DNA of 64,000 bases from the NCBI RefSeq assembly GCF_002289565.1, contig NZ_NTFY01000023.1, forward strand, positions 1-64,000, read 5' to 3'. Positions 17,231 to 27,329 of this stretch are shown here, piece by piece (the first letter of the stretch is position 1; every line of letters starts with the position of its first letter). The stretch comes from Rhodopirellula sp. SM50 (GTDB lineage Bacteria > Planctomycetota > Planctomycetia > Pirellulales > Pirellulaceae). The position numbers and the translations under genes were made by a program. The notes beneath the pieces are model-generated. The model ran no database searches and was not told the DNA's origin. It was given only the letters and a program-made list of their open reading frames with translations.

Positions 17231-20074
17231 TCACTCCTCGGCATCTTCGGACGACTCGTCGTTGTCGGCTGGTTCGGGGCCGGCATCGAGAGCTTCGGCC
17301 GTCCCGTCGGACTCAGCCGATTCGGTGGAGACCGCCGCGGGCTGTGGAGTGGTCGGCCCCGACACCACTTCGCCTTCTTCGGCCTCTTCTTCTGGCGGGA
17401 TGCGGACTGCGGCGATCAGCGTGTCGTCGGCGTCGACGTTCATGATGCGAACACCTTGGGTGTTGCGTCCGATCACACTGATGTCACGGGCGGCGACGCG
17501 CTGCAGTTTGCCCTTGCCGGTCATCAGGAAGACTTCATCGTTATCATCGACGCGTGCGATGGCGATGACCTTGCCGTTTCGGCTGCTCGTTTTAATATCG
17601 CGAAGCCCTTTGCCGCCACGACGCTGGGTTCGATAGCGGGCCGACGAGGAACCGTTTTCGGATTCGGTTTCTTCGCCACCGTCATCGACGATCGCGTTGG
17701 GTCCAAATGGCGTCCGTTTCCCGTAGCCGTTTTCACAAACGGTCAGCAAGGTCGCTTCCGGTTCGGCGACGACCATGCCGACGACGGTGTCATCACCGAC
17801 CAACGAGATGCCTTTGACGCCGGAGGTGTTTCGTCCCATCGGACGGGCATCGGATTCTTTGAATCGGATCGCCATCCCGGACGCGGTGACCAGGATCACT
17901 TCGTCGCCGGGGCCGATCACGTTGGCCGAAACCAGCTCGTCGCCTTCGCGTAGTTTGATCGCGATGATGCCGCCGCGTTTGGGGCGACTGTATTGCTCCA
18001 GCGGCGTTTTCTTGACCAAGCCGCTGCGGGTCGCCATCACGACATAGTAACCTTCCTGGTTGAAGTCACGGACGGCCAAACAGGAAGCGATTTTTTCGCC
18101 CTCTTCGAGCGACAGCAGGTTGACGATCGCACGGCCCTTGGCATCACGCGGCAATTGCGGCAGGTCATAGACCTTTTGCCAGCGGACTTTCCCGGTCGTG
18201 GTCAAAAACAGCAGGTAGGCGTGGGTGCTGGCGACGAACAGATGTTCGATCGGGTCTTCGGTGTCTGTTTTGGCACCCTTGAGTCCCTTGCCGCCGCGCC
18301 GCTGGGTGTTGTAGACGCTCGACGGCGTGCGTTTGATGTAGCCTTCGTGACTGATCGAAACGACCATCGTCTCTTCGGTGATCAGATCTTCCAGGTCGAT
18401 GTTGCCGAGTTCTTCATTGCTGATCTGGGTACGGCGGGGCGAACCGAATCGCCGCTTCATCTCTTCCAGGTCTTCCTTGATGATGCCGTAGACCCGCGCC
18501 TGGCTGCCCAGGATATCCAGGTAGTCGGTGATCTCTTCGAGCAATTGCTTGTGCTCGTCGGTCAACTTTTCCTGTTCCAAGTTGACCAATTGCCCCAACC
18601 GCATCTTCAAGATTTCGTCGGTCTGGACACTGGTCAGGGTGTAGGTGTCCGACTCGCCGCGTTCGAGTTGGAATTGACGAAAGCCTTCGTCACCGAGCGC
18701 CCGTTGCATCATTGATGCAGGGCATTCGATGCCCATCAAACGCTGTTTGGCTTCCGGTTGCGTCCGGCTGGTGCGGATCGTTTGGATGATTTCGTCGATA
18801 TTGGCCAATGCCAACAGCAGGCCCTCGACGGTGTGTTTTCGTCGCCGCGCCTTGGCCAACAGGAATTGGGTGCGTCGCCGAATCACGGTGATGCGGTGGC
18901 GAATGAATTCCTGCAGCATCTCCTTGAGCGTCAATTCGCGCGGCTTGCCGTCGACAAGCGCCAAGAAGATCATCGAGATCGTGTCTTGCAGCGGCGAGAA
19001 TTGATACAGCTGGTTCAGAATGACATCGGGATCTTCGTTGCGTTTGAGTTCGATCACCAAACGCACGGGTTCCTTGAGGTCCGATTCGTCGCGGATTCCC
19101 GAGATGCCCTTGATGCGGTCGTTGTTGACCAATCCGGCGATCCGCTCGACCACCCGGTCACGGTACTGTTGATAGGGGATCTCCGACACGATGATGCGAT
19201 GCCGATTGCCCTTCATCTCCTCGATGCGACATTTGGCGCGGACGATGATCGTGCTGCGTCCGGTCTTGTAACCGCGACGGATCCCGGCGCGACCGCAGAT
19301 GATGCCGCCGGTGGGGAAGTCCGGGCCGGGAACGATTTCGCACAGTTCGTCGATCGTGGTTTCCGGTTCGTCGATCAGCTTGATGACCGCGTCGCAGATT
19401 TCGGTCGGGTTGTGTGGCGGAATGCTGGTCGCCATCCCGACCGCGATCCCGCCGGACCCGTTGATCAACAGGTTCGGATACTTGCTGGGCAAGACGGTCG
19501 GTTCGGTCCGCGCCTCGTCATAGGTCGGGATGAAATCGACCGTGTCCAGTTTCAGGTCATCCAACATCGCCGCGGCGACGGCCGACAAGCGGGCTTCGGT
19601 ATACCGCATCGCCGCCGGAGGCAGCCCGGCGATCGATCCGAAGTTCCCCTGTTTGTCGATCAGCAACGAACGCATGTTCCATTCTTGGGCCATACGAACG
19701 AGCGTCGGGTAGATCACCGATTCACCGTGGGGGTGATAGTTACCCGACGTGTCGCCAGAGATCTTGGCGCATTTGACCCGCTTGCTTCCCGGACCGAGGT
19801 TGAGGTCGTTCATGGCGACCAGAATCCGTCGTTGGCTGGGCTTTAACCCGTCGCGGACGTCCGGCAGGGCTCGGCTGACGATCACGCTCATCGCGTACGT
19901 CAGGTAGCTCTCTCGCAATTCGTCTTCGATCGGCAGATCGATCATCCGCAGGGCGCCTTCGCCCCCGACATCACCACCGGTGAGACCGCCATTCTCGCCG
20001 TCACCCTGAGGCTCCGTCGCCCCCCCCGAACCGTTCTCTTCGTCTTGGCCGTTTTCGTCGTTTTCGTCTGCCAC
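17231..20074 (-). CDS. gyrA: DNA gyrase subunit A
   Basis: The 947-residue GyrA subunit of the type II topoisomerase introduces negative supercoils with GyrB. The catalytic tyrosine is Tyr158 in [10 protein letters not shown]. The quinolone-contact region reads [17 protein letters not shown], so the position of E. coli Ser83 is Ser119, and that of Asp87 is Pro123. The C-terminal beta-pinwheel has two full GyrA boxes, QRRGGKG near residues 590 and 815. The N-terminus carries a 40-residue acidic, Gly-rich extension (E/D/N/G) absent from E. coli, and the C-terminus is again acidic. The GTG start is supported by an AGGA a few bases upstream. No gyrB is in the window. Confidence 0.97.
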   Translation of the reverse strand: MADENDENGQDEENGSGGATEPQGDGENGGLTGGDVGGEGALRMIDLPIEDELRESYLTYAMSVIVSRALPDVRDGLKPSQRRILVAMNDLNLGPGSKRVKCAKISGDTSGNYHPHGESVIYPTLVRMAQEWNMRSLLIDKQGNFGSIAGLPPAAMRYTEARLSAVAAAMLDDLKLDTVDFIPTYDEARTEPTVLPSKYPNLLINGSGGIAVGMATSIPPHNPTEICDAVIKLIDEPETTIDELCEIVPGPDFPTGGIICGRAGIRRGYKTGRSTIIVRAKCRIEEMKGNRHRIIVSEIPYQQYRDRVVERIAGLVNNDRIKGISGIRDESDLKEPVRLVIELKRNEDPDVILNQLYQFSPLQDTISMIFLALVDGKPRELTLKEMLQEFIRHRITVIRRRTQFLLAKARRRKHTVEGLLLALANIDEIIQTIRTSRTQPEAKQRLMGIECPASMMQRALGDEGFRQFQLERGESDTYTLTSVQTDEILKMRLGQLVNLEQEKLTDEHKQLLEEITDYLDILGSQARVYGIIKEDLEEMKRRFGSPRRTQISNEELGNIDLEDLITEETMVVSISHEGYIKRTPSSVYNTQRRGGKGLKGAKTDTEDPIEHLFVASTHAYLLFLTTTGKVRWQKVYDLPQLPRDAKGRAIVNLLSLEEGEKIASCLAVRDFNQEGYYVVMATRSGLVKKTPLEQYSRPKRGGIIAIKLREGDELVSANVIGPGDEVILVTASGMAIRFKESDARPMGRNTSGVKGISLVGDDTVVGMVVAEPEATLLTVCENGYGKRTPFGPNAIVDDGGEETESENGSSSARYRTQRRGGKGLRDIKTSSRNGKVIAIARVDDNDEVFLMTGKGKLQRVAARDISVIGRNTQGVRIMNVDADDTLIAAVRIPPEEEAEEGEVVSGPTTPQPAAVSTESAESDGTAEALDAGPEPADNDESSEDAEE

Positions 20075-20221
20075 GTGGTGTCCTAGCGGAGAGGTAGAAA
20101 ACCGCGGAAATCCCGGTAAATCACGGGTTCGCGCAAGCCAGAGAGTCTACCAGCTGGACGCCTGATTCACAACGGTGGCAAGGCCGGTCGGGGAGTCGGC
20201 AGCGGGCATTAGGCAGTGCGC

Positions 20222-20600
20222 ACTCGTTCCCAGGCTCCGCCTGGGAACGCGAGGTCGGTGTGGCTCTGCCACACGCGGTGTGCGGTCGCGAGGCGGAGCC
20301 TCCGAGACAGTGTGTTCCCAGGCGGAGCCCGGGAACAAGACGACATCAAAAACGCGATTGACATCAGCCGATTCGCGCAAGCGTTCGGGCCTCGTCAGCA
20401 ACGGAGGGCCCGTAGGCTGGCGCCAAACGGCTGATCCCAAGAAGCCCCAAGGGAATGGAAACCGCCAAAATTTCGCGAATGAATGGACGTTTCAACAGTG
20501 AGATTTTGCGCAGCCCAGGCGGAGCCTCCGAGACAGTGTGTTCCCAGGCGGAGCCCGGGAACAAGACGGCGGGCGGAGCCTGGGAACAAGACGTCCGGCG
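20222..20600. repeat. Cluster of palindromic repeats between gyrA and the DUF1080 gene
   Basis: The block contains a perfect palindrome at 20226-20248 (gttcccagg/cctgggaac), variants with gcggagcccgggaacaag at about 20317 and 20543, gaggcggagcctccgagaca units near 20290 and 20518, and the second copy of the agccg hairpin at 20366-20432. It lies upstream of gyrA and downstream of the DUF1080 gene, so gyrA promoter signals should be between about 20075 and 20220. No coding gene is supported. Confidence 0.8.
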
Positions 20601-20612
20601 TGGCGATCGCCC

Positions 20613-21917
20613 TTACAACTCGCGGATCGAGAGTCCGCGGAACTGAACCGCGTCACCGTGACCGGCGAATCCGAAGTGTCCCTTCTTGCGGTCCTTTCCG
20701 GGATGGGCGCTGTCGGCCATGTAGTCGGTGATCTGCGACAGGTCCGTTTTCAAGATCACGGTGCCATTGAGTTCGACCGTGATGGTACTGCCATCGACGG
20801 TGACCTCTTGAAAATTCCACTCGCCGACCGGACGCAAGAACCCTCGTGTCGCTGCCGCCATGCCGTAGGCCGAACCGTGGTATTGGCGTTTGTCCAACTT
20901 GGCGTACTTGGGATGCGTGTTGTCGAGCACTTGCAACTCACACATCGCCTGGTAGGCCGGGTTGCCTTGGATCGGTGCGCGAATCGCCAGCCCATTGTTG
21001 CCGCCGGGCGGCAATCGGAACTCCAACCGTGCGACGAAGTTGGCGTACTCTTTTTCGGTCAGCAAGTTTCCGCCCTTGCCTTGCTTGCAACCGATCGCCC
21101 CGTCGACGACTTCATAGTTGTCCGTCGCACCGACCCAGCCGGTCAGATCGCTGCCGTTGAAAATCGATTCGAACTGATCGGCGTTTTTTGCCGCAAGCGT
21201 GTTGTTGGCTTCTTGGTTGCTCAGTTCTCTGATTTTCAGGTTTCGCCAACGAATCTCACCGCCGTGCGTTTGCAATTCGATCGGACCGCTGACAAACAGC
21301 GGCGATTCGCGGTCCCAAAAATTCTCCATGATCGCATGGTCGACGACCATCTGATCGTTCAGCCAAACCGTGGTCCGCGCACCGACCTGCAGGACGCGAA
21401 CTGAATTCCACTCGCCGAACGGTTTGTCGGCATGAACCAACGGATCTTTGCCCGGGGCACCTGCGCTGTTGTTCCAAAGACCACCGCTTCCCTTGTCGGC
21501 ACCGAGTTTGAACTTGGCGGTTTCGGTCGAGTCCCAGATTTGAACTTGCGGGGTTCCCTTGAGATAGATTCCGCTGTCGGCCCGCGGGACGGTCTTGTAC
21601 TCCAGATACAATTCATAGTCACGGTAATCTTGGTTGGTGACCAGGTAGGCGCCGTGTCCGTCGTTGACCAGTTCACCGTTTTCGACGCGCCAGTGTTTTT
21701 CGGCATCAGCTTGCCACTCGGCCAGCTTTGCGTTGCGTTCTTCCTCGGACATTTCGGCCAACTTGATCGGGCTGAAATGGGGACGCCCGTGCCAGCCCTC
21801 CAGGTTCTCGCCGTTGAACAGTGGTTGGAAGGCATCGGGAGATTCGGCCTGCGTGACCGGAGGCATCGTGACGAAGGCTGCGATCGCGGCAGCAAAGACC
21901 AGGCGGGTGAGTTTCAT
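20613..21917 (-). CDS. Secreted protein with two DUF1080 (3-keto-disaccharide hydrolase) domains
   Basis: The 434-residue product begins with a Sec signal peptide (LTRLVFAAAIAAFVTMPPVTQAE). Two copies of the DUF1080 fold follow, each opening with the typical motif: LFNGENLEGWHG near residue 34 and IFNGSDLTGWVG near residue 255. The family has a concanavalin-like jelly-roll fold, and some members hydrolyse 3-keto-glycosides. Members in planctomycetes are often next to Gfo/Idh/MocA oxidoreductases that could make 3-keto sugars, and three such genes are in this window though not adjacent. The start is the ATG beginning MKLTRL; 20 upstream codons remain open but are not signal-like. Confidence 0.88.
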   Translation of the reverse strand: MKLTRLVFAAAIAAFVTMPPVTQAESPDAFQPLFNGENLEGWHGRPHFSPIKLAEMSEEERNAKLAEWQADAEKHWRVENGELVNDGHGAYLVTNQDYRDYELYLEYKTVPRADSGIYLKGTPQVQIWDSTETAKFKLGADKGSGGLWNNSAGAPGKDPLVHADKPFGEWNSVRVLQVGARTTVWLNDQMVVDHAIMENFWDRESPLFVSGPIELQTHGGEIRWRNLKIRELSNQEANNTLAAKNADQFESIFNGSDLTGWVGATDNYEVVDGAIGCKQGKGGNLLTEKEYANFVARLEFRLPPGGNNGLAIRAPIQGNPAYQAMCELQVLDNTHPKYAKLDKRQYHGSAYGMAAATRGFLRPVGEWNFQEVTVDGSTITVELNGTVILKTDLSQITDYMADSAHPGKDRKKGHFGFAGHGDAVQFRGLSIREL

Positions 21918-22007
21918 GGTGGGATTGATGTCTAGCGGGTAGAGAACTGGAAGGTCGATATAATAACCAAACTTCACGTCAACAGTCTGAGCTTCAACGA
22001 CACGGCG

Positions 22008-24440
22008 TTAAAAATCGCGTCGTGCGAAGTAAACGCACGAAAGCGTTAGCATAACGGCCAAAAACAGGCTGCAACTGGCGACCGGGCGAACGATTTTCAG
22101 CTGCACGACTTCCTGCTCCTCGTTGGCCACATCGCCGATCGCGAAGGACGTCTTGCCGCTCACCAACGCCGCGACCGTCTGGCTCAATTCCCCCGTCTGC
22201 GGTGTCAGCGTTCGCAACGGCGTGATGACGTATCGATCAACACTCCGCCAGCTGGTCAGGGAGGGGCGAACGGCCCGCTGGATCGTCGCGGAGGCTGTGG
22301 CGTCGGGGCCGATTGCGACAAAGTCGATCGAATCGATGTGGTGCGCGATCGCCAGCCGACCGGATTGCTGGTCGTACTTGATGGCCGTCACTTCGCTCTG
22401 AGGCAGGGTCCCCCACTCCACCCGATCTCCGCTGCGAGTCGCGATCCTGACGCTGCCGTCTGTCGTCAGCAAAGCGAATCGATCGGTCGCCCCCAATCCC
22501 TCGGCGGCCACGACCGTCCGATCTTTCGGCGCGGGGAATTCGGCCAACAACGCCAGCGTGTCGGCCTGGTACCAACGGACCGGCTCGTCGGCACGGGCAA
22601 GCAACACCGACTGGCCGGCCGCAGCCATCGTCGCCCGCGCCGCATCATTGTCGTCCAACATGAGATCCGCGGCCAACGTCGCAGTCTTCCTTTGCGCGTC
22701 GTCACCGCCACCGGGCAACTCCATTCGCATCAACCGTCCGCGGGCGTAAACGACCAGCGACCGGCCATCGGGAAGCACATCCAGCCGCACCGGATCGGTC
22801 AGCGTGACTCCCTTTGGCAAGATCACGCGAAAGGCTTCGGTCGCACCGCCCTGCATGCGAATCAAGTCGGTGATCCAAGCCGTCACCCCGATCTTGGAAA
22901 CTTCGATGCTCGGCGATCCGTCCTCAGCTTCGGGTTGATTATCCGATTCACTGCCCGATTCAGTGGTCCGATCATCGGACGTTTGGTCCGGTTCGTCATC
23001 GTCGATCCCCGATTCGTCCAACACTTGCTCAATGGTCGTCGCCATCAGCCCGGTGTTGTTGAATGCGATCATGCGGTTGCCGACAACCAGCAATCGACGC
23101 GTGCCGTTGGGCAGTCGCAATCCCGGGTTGGGCTTCCAGTCCTTGGACCGATCGAGCACCAACAAGTCCAGCGATCCGCTGCCGTACAAATTGAACCGCC
23201 CGCCCCGGATGCGTGCCGTCGCGATCTTTCCGGGGGCGATGCGAACCGGAGGCACGATCAAATCACGGCGTCGAAAATCGCCTTCGATCACATCGGCCCA
23301 TTGATTCGAATCGTTGTCGAACCGTTTCAGTTCGCCGCCACGCGTCGCGATCACGATGTCTTGACCATCAAAGGACATCTGCGAGATCCGATCGGGTGAG
23401 CGAACGAGTGCGTCAAAGTATCCGCCGATCAGTCCGATCACCAACACAAAGGCGCCGAACATGCAGGTCACACCGATCGACAGAATCGGGGAACGCCAGC
23501 GCAGCCCGGCGAGCAAGGAGACACTGAAGAACACCGCAAATAAAAACACCGCCACCGGGATGCACCACAACACCCGCGCGTTCCAAATGTCCAGCCGAAA
23601 GCCGGAGATCAACCACAGGCCAATCACCAATTGGCTGACGCAGAGAAAGACGAACGCACATCCGCCGATGAACTTTGACAACAGCAACATCGTTCGCGAG
23701 ATCGGCTTGCTCAACAACAGATGCAACGATCCCGGTTGCAGCATGTCGGGAATGATCGACGCGGTGACCAAGATGCCTAAAAAGATCAACGCAAAACCGA
23801 GCAACCAATCCATCATGATCGGGACGACAAACTGATTGATCAGCGAAACGAATTGTTCTTTACCGATCAGAAAGAAGGCCGGAAAATCGAAGCCCGCGTA
23901 AGACAGGGTGATGGACCGCGCCGACATCGCGGTGAAGACGCCCGGCAACGCCGCTTCGATCCGCAACCGTGCCCGTCGGCGACGTTCGGGTTCACTGATT
24001 TCATCGTCCGGGATCTCGTCCAACTCGCGAAGCTCGCGCAGCCTGACCGTCGTTCGCCACGCTTCGGCATCGTACCAGTCTTCGTTGTCCAGAGACTCGT
24101 TGAGTGAATCGGCCAGCGCCCCCTTGTCGATCCGAACGTCTTCGCCACGGGCGACCTGGCGAAGCTTGCGTTGAATGTCTTCGGGAAAGGTGCGGGCAAG
24201 GCGCCCCAGGGCTGTTTCCGATTCCTTGGGATCGACCAGCCCCCGCGCGAGCATCGCCTTCATCTGCGTCCCATTGTCCAAGTCGAACCAACGAAACGTC
24301 GTCGTGTAATCCTCGTGGTATCCGATCGGTGCCAGCGCGGCCAAGAAGATCCAAATCGCCACCATCGCGATCCAAAGGATCCGCGACGCAAGTGCCGAAT
24401 GAAACGAGTCCGCGATCACTGCCAAATAAGGTTTGATCAT
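22008..24440 (-). CDS. ABC-2 type permease with a large soluble insertion
   Basis: The product is 810 residues. One helix near residues 20-38 and a charged helical region come first, then a bundle of about six helices ends near residue 343. About 425 mostly soluble residues follow (345-770), and one last helix closes the protein (ASCSLFLAVMLTLSCVYF). The soluble part has repeated beta-rich units with phrases such as DGQDIVIATRGGELKRFD and LLTTDGSVRIATRSGDRVEW, which read like a WD40/beta-propeller, with an acidic linker in the middle. The gene overlaps the upstream ATPase gene by four bases (ATGA), so the two form one exporter. Substrate unknown. Confidence 0.85.
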   Translation of the reverse strand: MIKPYLAVIADSFHSALASRILWIAMVAIWIFLAALAPIGYHEDYTTTFRWFDLDNGTQMKAMLARGLVDPKESETALGRLARTFPEDIQRKLRQVARGEDVRIDKGALADSLNESLDNEDWYDAEAWRTTVRLRELRELDEIPDDEISEPERRRRARLRIEAALPGVFTAMSARSITLSYAGFDFPAFFLIGKEQFVSLINQFVVPIMMDWLLGFALIFLGILVTASIIPDMLQPGSLHLLLSKPISRTMLLLSKFIGGCAFVFLCVSQLVIGLWLISGFRLDIWNARVLWCIPVAVFLFAVFFSVSLLAGLRWRSPILSIGVTCMFGAFVLVIGLIGGYFDALVRSPDRISQMSFDGQDIVIATRGGELKRFDNDSNQWADVIEGDFRRRDLIVPPVRIAPGKIATARIRGGRFNLYGSGSLDLLVLDRSKDWKPNPGLRLPNGTRRLLVVGNRMIAFNNTGLMATTIEQVLDESGIDDDEPDQTSDDRTTESGSESDNQPEAEDGSPSIEVSKIGVTAWITDLIRMQGGATEAFRVILPKGVTLTDPVRLDVLPDGRSLVVYARGRLMRMELPGGGDDAQRKTATLAADLMLDDNDAARATMAAAGQSVLLARADEPVRWYQADTLALLAEFPAPKDRTVVAAEGLGATDRFALLTTDGSVRIATRSGDRVEWGTLPQSEVTAIKYDQQSGRLAIAHHIDSIDFVAIGPDATASATIQRAVRPSLTSWRSVDRYVITPLRTLTPQTGELSQTVAALVSGKTSFAIGDVANEEQEVVQLKIVRPVASCSLFLAVMLTLSCVYFARRDF

Positions 24441-25441
24441 GACAGCACCTCCTCCCCGGCGACCTCCTCCCCGGCGACCTCCTCGACTGAGTCCGTTCCG
24501 ACCAGACGCATGAACGTTTCTTCCAAGGACTCGCGACGCACTTCCAATCGAGCGATCGATTGATCGAATCGCCGCAGTTGGTCCACGATCGCATTGATCT
24601 GATCCTGGTCAACGACCGCAATCGACAATCGGAACGCGTCGCGAACTCGGGTCGATTCGATGTCGACCGTCAGGGAGTCGCCGAAGATCGCTTGCCAATC
24701 CGGTTCGGCGTCGCCGAGCACTTCGACGATCAGCTTTTGTTGGTCGCGGTGCGCCAGTTCATCGATCGGTCCGATCGCTTTGATTTCGCCCTTGGCCAGG
24801 ATCGCCACCCGCGTGCAAACCATTTCCACTTCCTGCAGGATGTGGCTGTTGAGGAAAATCGTCTTTCCGCCCTCACGCAACCGATCGATCACCTTGCGGA
24901 CTTCATTCCGCCCGACCGGATCAAGCCCGTCGGTCGGTTCATCCAGGACCAGCAGGTCGGGGTCGTGCAGCAGCGCTTGGGCGAGTCCGAGACGCTGGTA
25001 CATCCCCTTGCTGAACCGACGGACCGACTCGCGATCACGTCCTTCGAGCCCGACCAGTTTCAGCAACTCGTCGCTGCGCGAGTGGATTTCGGCCGAGGTC
25101 ATGCCACTCATCCGGCCGTAGTAGCGGAGCGCCGATCGCGCCGTGTGATGGCGATCGACACGCAGCGATTCCGGCAGATAACCGACGCGCGAGCGGGCGG
25201 CGGAGCTGCCGATCGGTTGCCCGAGCAACCTGGCATGGCCGCCGGAGGGTTTGACCACGCCCAACAGCATTTTGATCAGGGTCGTCTTGCCGGCGCCGTT
25301 GGGGCCGAGCAAGCCGAACACCTCGCCCGGAAAAGCTTGCAGCGAAACGCCGCGAACGGCATCGATGCGGCGGCGTCCGGTCAGCGACAGACTGCGATAC
25401 GTTTTTCGCAGCTGATGAACATCAACGATGGGGTCTGGCAC
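24437..25441 (-). CDS. ABC transporter ATP-binding protein, ABC-2 exporter type
   Basis: The 334-residue ATPase has Walker A GPNGAGKTT, a signature of the form RFSKGMYQRLGLAQAL (the S-K-G-M variant common in ABC-2 exporters) and Walker B LLVLDEPTDGLDP. The N-terminus is extended relative to minimal ATPases. The extra C-terminal region of about 90 residues ends in a five-residue tandem repeat (VAGEE) encoded by a 15-bp minisatellite. A GTG start is used. It is the first gene of a two-gene unit whose second member is the permease at 22008-24440. Confidence 0.9.
   Translation of the reverse strand: MPDPIVDVHQLRKTYRSLSLTGRRRIDAVRGVSLQAFPGEVFGLLGPNGAGKTTLIKMLLGVVKPSGGHARLLGQPIGSSAARSRVGYLPESLRVDRHHTARSALRYYGRMSGMTSAEIHSRSDELLKLVGLEGRDRESVRRFSKGMYQRLGLAQALLHDPDLLVLDEPTDGLDPVGRNEVRKVIDRLREGGKTIFLNSHILQEVEMVCTRVAILAKGEIKAIGPIDELAHRDQQKLIVEVLGDAEPDWQAIFGDSLTVDIESTRVRDAFRLSIAVVDQDQINAIVDQLRRFDQSIARLEVRRESLEETFMRLVGTDSVEEVAGEEVAGEEVLS
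24447..24486. repeat. 15-bp in-frame minisatellite at the end of the ATPase gene
   Basis: The unit acctcctccccggcg is present twice in full and once in part, encoding VAGEE repeats at the protein C-terminus on the minus strand. Because 15 is a multiple of three, copy-number change would not shift the frame. Confidence 0.85.
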
Positions 25442-25530
25442 GGCGGATCTTCAATGAGTGGCGGCGTGCCGACCAGTATAACGCCGAGCCCCGAAATCCG
25501 CCCCGGGTGCCTCGCCAACGACCTGAAACC

Positions 25531-25610
25531 GCGAAAACGGGGGTCAGGAGTCAATAGCCGGAACGGCCCTACGGGTGCTTCGCACGATTGACTCCTGACC
25601 CCCTTTTCGC
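25531..25610. repeat. Inverted repeat with GGGGTCAGG core, second pair
   Basis: Arms at 25531-25555 (gcgaaaacgggggtcaggag plus five bases) and 25587-25610 are complementary except for a one-base difference in length, with a 31-base spacer. It shares the ggggtcagg core and the trailing ttttcgc with the element at 8361-8438 but has different inner bases (agtcaat instead of taccaaaaa). It lies between two genes on the minus strand. Confidence 0.8.
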
Positions 25611-25633
25611 TCGCAGGACTTTAGGAACAGAGC

Positions 25634-26080
25634 CTAGCCGGAAACCGAGCCGAACATCAGATAGCCCAGCCAAACGACTGAAACGGCGATCACGGCGGCA
25701 GCCAACAAACGGTGCCCCGGGTGACGCCAGTCGGGACGCTGGACTTCGCGCTCATACAGGCTGCGAAACCGCTCACGCTGGTTCTCGGTCGTGAACACCC
25801 CGTCTTCGACCAACTCGTTCAAGCCGAATTGAGTCGAGTACTCCACGACTCCATAGACGCGGTGACGGCGATCCAGTTCGTCGACCCCGACGCCCTCGAA
25901 GTACCACAGCTGGTTACCGAATTCGGTCTCCGTCTCGGCGCGGTTGTCGATGCAACGCAACTGCAAGATCTCGCTGCGTTGGGGGCAAAAGCGAGCACGG
26001 ATCATGGCACGATTGCAATCGAGCCTGACCTGGCGGATGGTCGCTTCTGAAAACCGGATGACCTGGACGTGGCTATTCAT
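25634..26080 (-). CDS. Membrane-anchored protein of unknown function
   Basis: The 148-residue product has a soluble N-terminal part of about 120 residues and one C-terminal helix (LLAAAVIAVSVVWLGYLMFG) with a very short tail, a tail-anchored layout. I do not recognise a family. The soluble part contains YFEGVGVDELDRRHRVYGVV and four cysteines within the first 47 residues. It is isolated, with a REPIN-like inverted repeat downstream and a 313-base gap upstream. Confidence 0.7.
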   Translation of the reverse strand: MNSHVQVIRFSEATIRQVRLDCNRAMIRARFCPQRSEILQLRCIDNRAETETEFGNQLWYFEGVGVDELDRRHRVYGVVEYSTQFGLNELVEDGVFTTENQRERFRSLYEREVQRPDWRHPGHRLLAAAVIAVSVVWLGYLMFGSVSG

Positions 26081-26393
26081 AGATCCCTCTCTTCATTTCC
26101 CGCCTAGTGGAAACTAAATTCACTTAATCCGATTATTGCCGGGAACCTAAGTTCCGTCATGGTCAGAAAACCAAAAAAGCGGACCGAATCTTGTTTTTTT
26201 AAGATGGGTCGCTTCGACGTCGGTCAAACTGGCGGACCCTCGTCGTCTTTGTCGGTTCAAAACCGTCCCTGGATGAACACGTGCACAGACATTTTGCGGC
26301 TCCCCGAAAGGGGGTGCGGTTAGCACAAAAACGTCGGGCGTTAAACTGGCCCGCGACTCCGGTTTCTTCCCCGCCTCTCCTTTCCGACTAGAC
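26081..26393. other. Intergenic gap with one T-loop hairpin
   Basis: This gap separates divergent genes. It holds an imperfect stem at 26182-26210 (gaccgaatctt and aagatgggtc) around a loop of T residues. No dispersed repeat or gene is supported. The promoter of the two-component pair should be here. Confidence 0.45.
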
Positions 26394-27329
26394 ATGCTCG
26401 AACGTCGTTCCCTGCGGGCGCCCGTCACACTGGGCGTCGTCCTGATCGTCCTGGTCGTGATCCTCGGCGCGATCTGGGCGCTCTCCAGCTTCATCGGATC
26501 CGAACGCAGCGGGCTGTTCTGGACGCTGTTTATTCTGGGCAGCCTGTTGCTGTTGAGCATCCTGGCCGGCGTGATCGTCTACCTGACGCTGACTATCAAA
26601 GCCGTCCGATTGAATCAACGGCAATCCAATTTCATCGACTCGGTCACCCATGAATTAAAAAGCCCGATCGCGTCGTTGAAGCTATACCTGCAGACCATGT
26701 CCCGGCACAGCGTCGATGAGTCGCAGCAACGCGATTTCCATCGCATCATGCTCGATGACGTCGAGCGACTCGACGCCCTGATCAACCATCTGCTCGATGC
26801 GGCGCGGATTGATCGCGGCAACGAGCCGGAGGACGACGAAGTGTTCCGGCTTGACCAGTTGCTCGCCGAATGCGGCGAAGCGGCGTGCATGCGCTACCGC
26901 TTGCCGGCCGAAACGGTCCGAATCGATTGCCCGCCGGTGACGATCCGCAGCCAATCGGTGCAACTGGAAATCCTGTTTCGAAACTTGATCGACAATGCCA
27001 TCAAGTACGGCGGTTCGCCTCCCGAAGTCCTCGTGTCGATCCGCCCCGTCGAAGGCAAAGAGGACCAAGTGGTCGTCTCGATCACCGACAACGGCGCGGG
27101 GATTCCGTACGACAAACGCCGCAAGATCTTCGGGCGTTTTGTGCGACTGGGCAACGAACTCGAACGCAGCACGCCCGGCACCGGCCTGGGGCTCTACCTG
27201 GTGCGGACGGTCAGCAAAGCCGTCGGGGCGAGCGTGCGGATTCGCGGGCGGCGTGAAATCGATGGGGTCGCCGGAACCGTTTTTGAAGTCACAATGAAAC
27301 AAGCTGTCTCGGACGTGCCGACGGAATGA
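26394..27329 (+). CDS. Sensor histidine kinase
   Basis: The 311-residue kinase has two transmembrane helices close together (about residues 12-33 and 42-66), leaving only about nine residues outside, so it may sense the membrane itself or a partner protein. There is no HAMP or PAS domain. The phospho-accepting His86 is in SVTHELKSPI. The ATPase domain shows the N box NLIDNAIKYGG, G1 box DNGAGIP, F region IFGRFVR and G2 box GTGLGLYLV. The response regulator gene follows 81 bases downstream on the same strand, a kinase-first order. Orthodox histidine kinase with a reduced sensor. Confidence 0.93.
   Translation: MLERRSLRAPVTLGVVLIVLVVILGAIWALSSFIGSERSGLFWTLFILGSLLLLSILAGVIVYLTLTIKAVRLNQRQSNFIDSVTHELKSPIASLKLYLQTMSRHSVDESQQRDFHRIMLDDVERLDALINHLLDAARIDRGNEPEDDEVFRLDQLLAECGEAACMRYRLPAETVRIDCPPVTIRSQSVQLEILFRNLIDNAIKYGGSPPEVLVSIRPVEGKEDQVVVSITDNGAGIPYDKRRKIFGRFVRLGNELERSTPGTGLGLYLVRTVSKAVGASVRIRGRREIDGVAGTVFEVTMKQAVSDVPTE

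Noticed and set aside
18758-19846. 362-codon plus-strand frame
   Set aside because: It is antisense within gyrA and has no family resemblance.
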